A DNA stretch of 11,680 nucleotides from Halonatronomonas sp964558325 (GTDB taxonomy: Bacteria > Bacillota > Halanaerobiia > Halanaerobiales > Halarsenatibacteraceae), in assembly GCA_964558325.1 (NCBI GenBank), contig CAZLCX010000052.1, forward strand, positions 1-11,680. Direction: 5' to 3'. The notes under the pieces are model-generated. The model did not search any database, was not told the DNA's origin, and worked only from the letters and a program-made list of their open reading frames with translations. Shown piece by piece: positions 5,775-11,680 of this stretch (position 1 is its first letter; each line of letters starts with the position of its first letter). Both the position numbers and the translations under genes were made by a program.

Positions 5775-8177
5775 ATGATTTTAAAGGAATATCCATTTGA
5801 ACTGGATAAAGTTGAAAATAATATAATAACGTTTGAAGATCAATTTGAAGATAATAACAACTTAAAAGTTAAGGTATTTGTGCTTGAAAAAGATATTATA
5901 AGAGTAATGTTTATTAGAGATAAATTAATTATGGGAAAAACTTGGATGGTAGCACCTAATCTGCCAGATGTTCCTTATCAGGGAAGAGATAAATTTGATA
6001 TTTCGCCTTTTTCTCTACCAGAATTTAATTATTATCAAAAAGAAGATTTTTTCATGATTGAAACTGATCGTTTGAGAGCTAAAATAGATTTAGATGGATT
6101 TAAAGTTAAATGGTACGCCAGACAGAATAATGACTGGGTTAAAATCGCCGCTGATAGAAAAACACAGAGCTATAATTTTAATCAACATTTTGGCAGTGGA
6201 ATTTATCATTATTTAGAAAAAGATGAAAATGATAAATATTATGGTCTGGGAGAAAAAGCGGGAGAAATAGAAAAAAATAATAACCGCTATCGAATGACTA
6301 CTATTGATGCCATGGGTTATGATGCAGAAAAATCAGATCCACTTTATAAATACATACCTTTTTATATTACGCGAAATACTGAAACTGAAATTTCTTATGG
6401 TATTTTTTATGATAATCTGAGTGAGGCAGTATTTGACTTTGCTAAAGAAAAAGATAACTATCACGGCCAGTACAGATATTATTCTTCTGAAGCCGGAGAT
6501 TTAGATTATTATATGATCCTTGGACCTGAAATGAAAGAAGTTACCAGAAAATTTTCCTGGTTAAGTGGGGAAAATATTTTTGAACCAAAATGGAGTCTGG
6601 GATATTCAGGTTCAACAATGAGCTATACTGATTCTCCCAATGCCCAGAAAGAATTAATGAACTTTATTAAAGAGTGTAATCAGCACGATATTCCCTGTGA
6701 TTCTTTTCAATTATCATCAGGCTATACTTCTATTGATGATAAGAGATATGTTTTTAACTGGAATTATTCTAAAATACCTGATCCAGAAAAAATGACGGAG
6801 ACTTTCAACAAGAATGGAATTAGGCTCTGTGCCAATATAAAACCCTGTTTGTTGATAGATCATCCCAGATATGAGGAAGCAAAAGAAAAAAATCTTTTTA
6901 TTAAAAATGAAAAGGGAGATGCAGAGGTATCACAGTTCTGGGACAATTTAGGTTCTTATCTAGATTTTACTAATAAAGATACTGTAGACTGGTGGAAAAC
7001 TAATGTAAAAAATCAGCTGCTTGACTTTGGAATTGATTCTACCTGGAATGATAATAATGAATATGAGATCTGGTCAGATAATGCTTATGCGGATGGTTTT
7101 GGGAGTAAAGTTAATATGCAGCTTATCAGACCTCTGCAGTCTTTATTGATGATGAAGTCATCATTTGAAGCTCAAAAAGAATATGCTCCCAATAAGAGAC
7201 CCTATTTAATTTCTAGATCAGGTTGTCCGGGAATGGAAAGGTATGTTCAGACCTGGTCCGGAGATAACTATACCAGCTGGAAAACTTTAAAATACAATAT
7301 AAAAATGGGTTTGGGGCTTACGATGTCTGGAGTTTATAATTTTGGTCATGATGTTGGTGGTTTTGCTGGACCTGCACCAGAACCAGAACTGCTTGTCAGA
7401 TGGGTTCAAAATGGAATTTTTTATCCCAGATTTACTATTCACTCCTGGAATGACGATCAGAGTGCAAACACACCCTGGATGTATGAGGAAAGTGTTGATT
7501 CAATTAGAAAAGCAGTTAAATTTAGAGAAAAAATTAAACCTTACTTATATAATCTTTTATATGAATCACATGTCGAGCATACCCCGATTGTTAAACCTAC
7601 ATTTTATGAGTTTGATGATCAAAAAACCTATCAGCAGGATTTAGAATTTATGTTGGGAAAATATATGCTGGTGGCTAATGTTCTGGAAAAAGGGGCAGAC
7701 AAAAGAGTTCTTTATTTACCAAAAAATACTGCCTGGTATGATTATAATACTAATAAAGTTTATCAGGGTGGAAAAGAAATAGCAGTTGGGGTTTCCCTTG
7801 AGACAATCCCTTTATTTATCAAAGAAGGTTCTATAATACCTATTCAGGACCAGGAGATATCTTTTGCCAAAAGAAAAAAAGAAAAAAGGGGCTTTTTAAT
7901 TTATCCATTCCAAAATTCAGGTAAAGAGGAGTATTCTTTATTTGAAGATGATGGAGAGAGTTATAATTATTTGGATGGAGAATATAAGAAAGTAAAATTA
8001 GAGATGGATTGTGATCCGGAATTAATAGAGCTTAAAATAAGCTGTAGTGGAAATTATGAGCTTCCCTATAGTAAAATCAGACTACATTTTCCAGAAAGTG
8101 AAAGCAGAGTTGTTTTTGTAAATAATAAAACGGTTGATTTAGATAATTATAATTCTGCAGTTATAAGCTTAAAATAA
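5775..8177 (+). CDS. Glycoside hydrolase family 31, probable alpha-glucosidase or related alpha-glycosidase
   Basis: This 800-residue enzyme should release the terminal alpha-linked sugar from an imported oligosaccharide by a retaining mechanism. An N-terminal beta-sandwich (about 1-260) precedes a (beta/alpha)8 barrel (about 265-600) and C-terminal beta domains. The nucleophile is probably D426 in STWNDNNEYEIW, and the acid/base D497 in WSGDN. Other GH31 signatures are RSGCPGMERY just before it, GHDVGGF (524-530), and a RWVQNGIFYPRFTIHSWN stretch ending near N559. There is no signal peptide, so it acts in the cytoplasm. ATG 5775 has GGAGG (5764-5768) 6 bp upstream and follows the second permease by 23 bp, which ties its substrate to the importer. 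The WNDNNE nucleophile motif departs from the more common WxDMNE form and may mark a subfamily with its own linkage preference; alpha-glucosidase is the default call, but alpha-xylosidase, alpha-galactosidase or transglycosylase activity cannot be excluded. Confidence 0.92.
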   Translation: MILKEYPFELDKVENNIITFEDQFEDNNNLKVKVFVLEKDIIRVMFIRDKLIMGKTWMVAPNLPDVPYQGRDKFDISPFSLPEFNYYQKEDFFMIETDRLRAKIDLDGFKVKWYARQNNDWVKIAADRKTQSYNFNQHFGSGIYHYLEKDENDKYYGLGEKAGEIEKNNNRYRMTTIDAMGYDAEKSDPLYKYIPFYITRNTETEISYGIFYDNLSEAVFDFAKEKDNYHGQYRYYSSEAGDLDYYMILGPEMKEVTRKFSWLSGENIFEPKWSLGYSGSTMSYTDSPNAQKELMNFIKECNQHDIPCDSFQLSSGYTSIDDKRYVFNWNYSKIPDPEKMTETFNKNGIRLCANIKPCLLIDHPRYEEAKEKNLFIKNEKGDAEVSQFWDNLGSYLDFTNKDTVDWWKTNVKNQLLDFGIDSTWNDNNEYEIWSDNAYADGFGSKVNMQLIRPLQSLLMMKSSFEAQKEYAPNKRPYLISRSGCPGMERYVQTWSGDNYTSWKTLKYNIKMGLGLTMSGVYNFGHDVGGFAGPAPEPELLVRWVQNGIFYPRFTIHSWNDDQSANTPWMYEESVDSIRKAVKFREKIKPYLYNLLYESHVEHTPIVKPTFYEFDDQKTYQQDLEFMLGKYMLVANVLEKGADKRVLYLPKNTAWYDYNTNKVYQGGKEIAVGVSLETIPLFIKEGSIIPIQDQEISFAKRKKEKRGFLIYPFQNSGKEEYSLFEDDGESYNYLDGEYKKVKLEMDCDPELIELKISCSGNYELPYSKIRLHFPESESRVVFVNNKTVDLDNYNSAVISLK

Positions 8178-8253
8178 ACTAGAAATTATGCTTTTGTTTG
8201 AAAACTGCAGGTTAAAGGTAAAATATAAATAAATTGTTTCTTCCTTGGAACAG

Positions 8254-8291
8254 CCCTGTTCTTTCATAAATAATAGTAGAACAGGGTTTTT
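8254..8291 (+). terminator. Stem-loop terminator or attenuator before the GH63-like gene
   Basis: CCCTGTTCT (8254-8262) pairs with AGAACAGGG (8278-8286) around a 15-base loop, followed by five T (8287-8291), an intrinsic terminator form. It stands 76 bp after the GH31 stop and 61 bp before the next ATG. It ends or lowers transcription from the transporter-GH31 unit. A second copy of GAACAG just upstream (8248-8253) can pair with the same CTGTTC (8256-8261), so two exclusive folds are possible. Confidence 0.8.
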
Positions 8292-8337
8292 AATTAACAA
8301 ATTTAATATATTTTATCAACTTAAATAAGTAATATAT

Positions 8338-8344
8338 GGGGTGA
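8338..8344 (+). promoter_or_regulatory. Ribosome binding site deciding the GH63-like start
   Basis: GGGGTGA (8338-8344) matches the GGTGA end of the Shine-Dalgarno consensus and lies 8 bp before ATG 8353. The possible GTG start at 8341 lies within this site and has nothing like a ribosome binding site upstream of it. Confidence 0.65.
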
Positions 8345-8352
8345 AAAAAATT

Positions 8353-11049
8353 ATGGATATAGATAATCTAAAAAACAGTTATGATCTGCAGCTGCCGGAC
8401 TGGGGACCCTATACAAAAAAATATTTGGGTATTTCACATATTGCAGATCAAACACAAGGCATTCGCTTTGATCTTAGTGTTTTTCCTGGCTACTACAGAA
8501 GAAAAGTTGAAATTCCGAATGTAAGGTGGGAATCAGATTATCATCCCTGGGAGGCTGCCTCTGATTTAAAGTATTATTCTAACAGACATCAACTCGAGTG
8601 GAAGGATCAGCTCTACTGTGATATTTCTTATTCAGAACTTGATGAAAAATCGAGATTGATTAGATGTGATTGTGTTAATCAAACAGATTCGGTCCAAAAC
8701 ATTGTCCTGCATTTTATGGGCTATATCAACTTCCCGCAAAAACGATCATATAAAATAAATACTGCAGCTGATTCAGTCTGGATAAATGCTTTAGATTATA
8801 CTGAGCTGAAATACTCGAGTCCGAGACCACAGGATAATTTAATGCCTGACGGTTTATTAAGAGGAGAGATCCATGAGCCAGAGTTTATTGAAGGCACAGG
8901 TCTGGGATGTGCTTTTGGTAGAGATAAGGGTGATAGAGTAAGTTATAAATTTAATTTGAATAATGACATCGAAAAAGCTGTTTTGATTATTAGATATAAA
9001 AATGATTTTGGTCAGGCTCTTAATTTTAAACTGGAAGGACTAAGAGATAAAGAAATAAAGTTTTTAGCTGCTGAGATAGCTGAAACCAAAATCATTCAGC
9101 TTGGTAATTTAAATAAAGGTGAATATGAAATCAAATTAATATCTGCTGGTGGAGCTGAAATAAAGATTGATGGCTTATTAATAACTGCTTTAAAAGATAA
9201 GGATAAGGTTTCTTTTACTTCTGAAGAATATAATCCAGAGCCCGAAAAGATAGAAAAATTAAGAGATAATTCTCTTATATTAAAATATGAAAATATTGAT
9301 CAGTACTATGGGATTAAATGGTTTTATAATGATTTTGAAATCAGAGAATTTGAAACCAGTAACCTAGATTCTTTTATGAAAGAAACAGTTCATGATCATG
9401 TTTCCAAAAAACTAGTAGATGATCAAAATGGAAAGCCAGAAATGCATTATACCAATGTTTTTTTACGTCCTATAACTTTAGAAGCTTATTCAAGTCAGCA
9501 GATATATGGTATGGTCTGTAATGGAAGCCGCCATGAGGTTGAAAAGAGGTTAAAGAAATTTAAACAAGATGAGAAAACTATTAATCTTGATGAGATTTAC
9601 AATAAAGCCCGGAAAAAGGCCTTTGAATTTGATCAGAAAGTTGAAGGTGAAAAGTATAAATTCAGTCAGCAGAAGATGGCTGCCACAACTCTTACAAATG
9701 TGGTCTTTCCGACTTATATAAGAAGAGGCTATATTAAGCATTATCCCCCAGGGCGCTGGTGGGACTCCTTATATACCTGGGATTCTGGTTTTATTGGTCT
9801 GGGTCTAACAGAACTCGATGAAGAGAGGGCTGTTGAATGTCTCAATGCCTATTTGACTGAGCCTGGTGACCAGCACTCAGCTTTTATCCATCACGGCAGC
9901 CCGGTTCCTGTACAGTTTTATCTGTTTTTAGAACTATGGAACAGATTACAGTCAAAAGAATTTTTGCAGTATTTTTATCCACGCTTAAAACAGTATCATC
10001 AATTTTTAGCCGGCCGTCTGGGCAGTTCAACAACCAGAAGTTTAAAGTCAAATCTTTTAAAAACATGGGATTATTTTTATAATTCAGGGGGCTGGGATGA
10101 TTATCCAGCTCAGGTTTATGTCCATGATCATAATTTAGAAGACAGAGTCACACCGGTAATAAATACCGCTCAGGCAATACGAACTGCTAAAATATTAAAA
10201 ATGGCTGCCTATGAGCTTGGACTGGAAGTAGACTTAGAAGAATTTAATCAGGATATCGATATCTTTACTAAAGCTCTGCAAAAATACTCCTGGGATGAAG
10301 ATTCCGGTTATTTTTCTTATGTTGTTCATGACCAAAATGGAAAGCCTAAAGATATTTTAAAAGATCATATCGCTAAAAATTATAATATGGGACTTGATGG
10401 GGTTTCTCCACTGGTTGCGGGAATCTGTAATCAGGAGCAGGAAAAAAGGTTAATCAATAAGTTGTTTTCTAAAGAAAGAATGTGGACTGAGATTGGGATT
10501 TCTACAGTAGATAAAACTGCCCCTTATTACAAAAACGATGGCTATTGGAACGGTTCAGTCTGGATGCCACACCAGTGGTTTATCTGGAAAACAATGCTTG
10601 ATTTAAATAGAGCAGATCTGGCTTATAAGATTGCCATTACAGCTCTCGAACTCTGGCAGAGTGAAGTGGATAAATCATATTCCTGTTTTGAACACTTTCT
10701 CCTACAGTCTAAAAGGGGAGCTGGCTGGCATCATTTCAGTGGGCTTTCTACTCCAGTGATGAGCTGGTTTGCAGCCTATTTTACACCCGGAAAATTAACT
10801 GTTGGCTTAGATGTCTGGATAATTAAGCAGGAATTTAATGCCGACAACAGCTCACTGAAAGCCAGACTTAGAATATTTGATAATACTGATGGTGTAAATA
10901 TTACTGTTTCTCTTAACGGAGATAATAAATATCATGCTAGCTGGAACGGCAGGATTATTAAACATGAAACAATTAAGCCTGGACTTCTAAATATTCAAAT
11001 TCCTGGAGGAGAGTTTGGGGGAGATTTAAAGGTTATGAAAGCTGAATAA
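8353..11049 (+). CDS. GH63/trehalase-like (alpha/alpha) barrel glycosidase with carbohydrate-binding-like insert
   Basis: This 898-residue protein is probably an inverting alpha-glycosidase acting in the cytoplasm; no signal peptide is present. ATG 8353 is chosen over GTG 8341 because GGGGTGA (8338-8344) is correctly spaced for it. The N-terminal part is a large beta-sandwich domain. Within it, residues about 178-281 (GLGCAFGRDKGDRVSYKF to IKIDGLLITAL) look like a CBM6/CBM35-type sandwich. The helical barrel runs from about 430 to 815 with RWWDSLYTWDSGF (from R468), GGWDDYP (acid candidate D582 or D583), GYWNGSVWMPHQWF (near W732-W737) and CFEHF (base candidate E780), a pattern recalling GH63 and GH37. 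A small beta domain ends the protein. Following a GH31 gene and importer, it may cleave a second alpha-linkage of the same sugar. It is much longer than mannosylglycerate hydrolases of GH63, so a distinct substrate is likely. Family assignment is from motifs only. Confidence 0.8.
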   Translation: MDIDNLKNSYDLQLPDWGPYTKKYLGISHIADQTQGIRFDLSVFPGYYRRKVEIPNVRWESDYHPWEAASDLKYYSNRHQLEWKDQLYCDISYSELDEKSRLIRCDCVNQTDSVQNIVLHFMGYINFPQKRSYKINTAADSVWINALDYTELKYSSPRPQDNLMPDGLLRGEIHEPEFIEGTGLGCAFGRDKGDRVSYKFNLNNDIEKAVLIIRYKNDFGQALNFKLEGLRDKEIKFLAAEIAETKIIQLGNLNKGEYEIKLISAGGAEIKIDGLLITALKDKDKVSFTSEEYNPEPEKIEKLRDNSLILKYENIDQYYGIKWFYNDFEIREFETSNLDSFMKETVHDHVSKKLVDDQNGKPEMHYTNVFLRPITLEAYSSQQIYGMVCNGSRHEVEKRLKKFKQDEKTINLDEIYNKARKKAFEFDQKVEGEKYKFSQQKMAATTLTNVVFPTYIRRGYIKHYPPGRWWDSLYTWDSGFIGLGLTELDEERAVECLNAYLTEPGDQHSAFIHHGSPVPVQFYLFLELWNRLQSKEFLQYFYPRLKQYHQFLAGRLGSSTTRSLKSNLLKTWDYFYNSGGWDDYPAQVYVHDHNLEDRVTPVINTAQAIRTAKILKMAAYELGLEVDLEEFNQDIDIFTKALQKYSWDEDSGYFSYVVHDQNGKPKDILKDHIAKNYNMGLDGVSPLVAGICNQEQEKRLINKLFSKERMWTEIGISTVDKTAPYYKNDGYWNGSVWMPHQWFIWKTMLDLNRADLAYKIAITALELWQSEVDKSYSCFEHFLLQSKRGAGWHHFSGLSTPVMSWFAAYFTPGKLTVGLDVWIIKQEFNADNSSLKARLRIFDNTDGVNITVSLNGDNKYHASWNGRIIKHETIKPGLLNIQIPGGEFGGDLKVMKAE

Positions 11050-11088
11050 GAATCAAGAAAAAGTTTAAAGATTTGGGGGGTAAATTAA

Positions 11089-11527
11089 ATGGAATTAAAT
11101 AAAGAGTATACTACAATACCAGTGGTAAAGCGTCATGAAAATAATCCTATTCTAAAAGCTGAACAGGTGCCCTATGAGGCATCTCTGCTATTTAATCCTG
11201 GTGTGGCTAAATATAAAGACGGTTATGTAATGGTATTTCGAAATGATTACGGAGAATTTACTGGGGATATTTTTGAAGGTACTAATCTTGGCCTGGCATT
11301 TAGTGAAAATGGAATTGACTGGGAAGATAGCTGGAAGAAGCGCTATACTGTTGGTTTAATGCTTTTAGATTTAGAGGATCCTTCTAAAATAATAAGTATT
11401 TTAGATAAACCTTTAATGGCTCCTGAAGTAGATTATGAGGTCAGAATTCTGGTCAGCTCTGAGAGAAGCCTGGTCTGCTAAAAAAATCTGGTCTGAAGAA
11501 AATGTGACTGCAAATCATGCACTTTAA
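11089..11527 (+). pseudogene. GH130 glycoside phosphorylase remnant with internal deletion and foreign or frameshifted tail
   Basis: The reading frame from ATG 11089 (GGGGGG at 11075-11080, 8 bp spacing) gives 130 residues, against 300-400 for intact GH130 enzymes, which phosphorolyse or hydrolyse beta-mannosides. Residues 8-79 match the family's N-terminus: RHENNPIL, LFNPGVAKYKDGYVMVFR and FSENGIDWE. At about residues 80-85 the sequence jumps straight to RYTVGLMLLDLEDPSK and KPLMAPEVDYE, which belong near the C-terminal third. The middle of the fold, where the catalytic Asp lies, is missing, so the product should be inactive. After E117 family similarity stops; the frame ends at TAA 11479-11481. 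From 11441 the +1 frame stays open to TAA 11525-11527 and reads SEFWSALREAW onward, with three Trp-Ser pairs, as if it were the 3' end of another gene or a diverged tail. A short functional protein is possible but unlikely. Confidence 0.75.
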
Positions 11528-11547
11528 ATAAAATATTTTTTGGAAAG

Positions 11548-11604
11548 TGCTCCCTGGGTGGAGAGTGATAAATGACTTCTTCACTTGCAGGGAGCATTAT
11601 TTTT
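11548..11604 (+). terminator. Intrinsic terminator at the end of the locus
   Basis: TGCTCCCTG (11548-11556) pairs with CAGGGAGCA (11588-11596), and an inner helix AGTGA (11564-11568) with TCACT (11581-11585) extends the hairpin. The stem is followed by TTATTTTTATT, with five T at 11600-11604. It follows the GH130 remnant by 20 bp and marks the end of the transcript. Confidence 0.85.
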
Positions 11605-11624
11605 ATTAATATCCAGTATATGAT

Positions 11625-11680
11625 TTACTCAAAATCAAGCACCATACTCCTAACCTTTACACCTGCCACAGATTTCAATT
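11625..11680 (-). CDS. Possible C-terminal end of a minus-strand gene
   Basis: On the minus strand a frame enters from the window edge and ends at TAA (11625-11627), reading ...LKSVAGVKVRSMVLDFE. The 17 complete codons have a protein-like composition and the frame would end just beyond the 11548-11604 terminator, as expected for a converging gene. The piece is too short to identify or to rule out chance. Confidence 0.25.
   Translation of the reverse strand, partial: LKSVAGVKVRSMVLDFE

Noticed and set aside
7342..7644. 100-codon + frame inside the GH31 gene
   Set aside because: It overlaps the conserved GHDVGGF and HSWN region of GH31 in another frame and has no plausible ribosome binding site or domain.
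8341..8352. GTG at 8341 as start of the GH63-like gene
   Set aside because: The GTG is part of the GGGGTGA ribosome binding site for ATG 8353 and has no upstream site of its own.
9550..10066. Two short minus-strand frames (9550-9741 and 9884-10066) inside the GH63-like gene
   Set aside because: Both are antisense to the conserved barrel-coding sequence and show no start signals or recognisable features.
11449..11493. Three CTGGTC copies as a CRISPR-like or tandem repeat
   Set aside because: The copies are only 6 bp, unevenly spaced (21 and 18 bp), and lack shared flanks; the spacing in multiples of three fits coding sequence.
11435..11527. Independent 30-codon gene from ATG 11435
   Set aside because: No ribosome binding site precedes the ATG, and it overlaps the GH130 remnant exactly where similarity ends, so a junction or frameshift tail is more likely.

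Overview
The window looks like a carbohydrate-utilisation locus from a low-GC anaerobic Firmicute. The DNA is strongly AT-rich, and AGA, ATA and TTA codons dominate. The sugar-binding protein has an ordinary signal peptide with no lipobox cysteine, which suggests a free periplasmic protein in a diderm cell. Together with its acidic composition this fits Halanaerobium and relatives, but that assignment is an inference from style, not from a marker gene.

Layout, all main genes on the + strand: an upstream region without a gene (1-167); a large cytoplasmic protein of unrecognised family, with a PA14-like N-terminal part and a helical toroid-like core (168-2624); an intergenic segment with a perfect 20-bp inverted repeat (2648-2667); an ABC sugar importer made of a binding protein (2750-3997) and two permeases (4062-4937 and 4930-5751), with a strong stem-loop between binding protein and permeases; a GH31 alpha-glycosidase (5775-8177); a stem-loop terminator or attenuator (8254-8291); a GH63/trehalase-like (alpha/alpha) barrel glycosidase with an apparent carbohydrate-binding insert (8353-11049); a GH130 glycoside-phosphorylase remnant that has lost its middle and its C-terminus (11089-about 11527); a terminator (11548-11604); and possibly the last codons of a minus-strand gene at the window edge.

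How it may work together: the binding protein captures an oligosaccharide outside the inner membrane and the MalF/MalG-type permeases import it. The ATPase is not in the window, so a shared MsmX/MalK-type ATPase from elsewhere is expected. The imported sugar is then taken apart in the cytoplasm, because none of the three large enzymes has a signal peptide. GH31 plus a GH63-like enzyme points to an alpha-linked glucoside or related alpha-glycoside. The unrecognised 168-2624 protein and the GH130 remnant suggest a more complex substrate, now or in the past. The exact sugar cannot be read from the sequence. No regulator gene is visible; the 20-bp inverted repeat is the best operator candidate.
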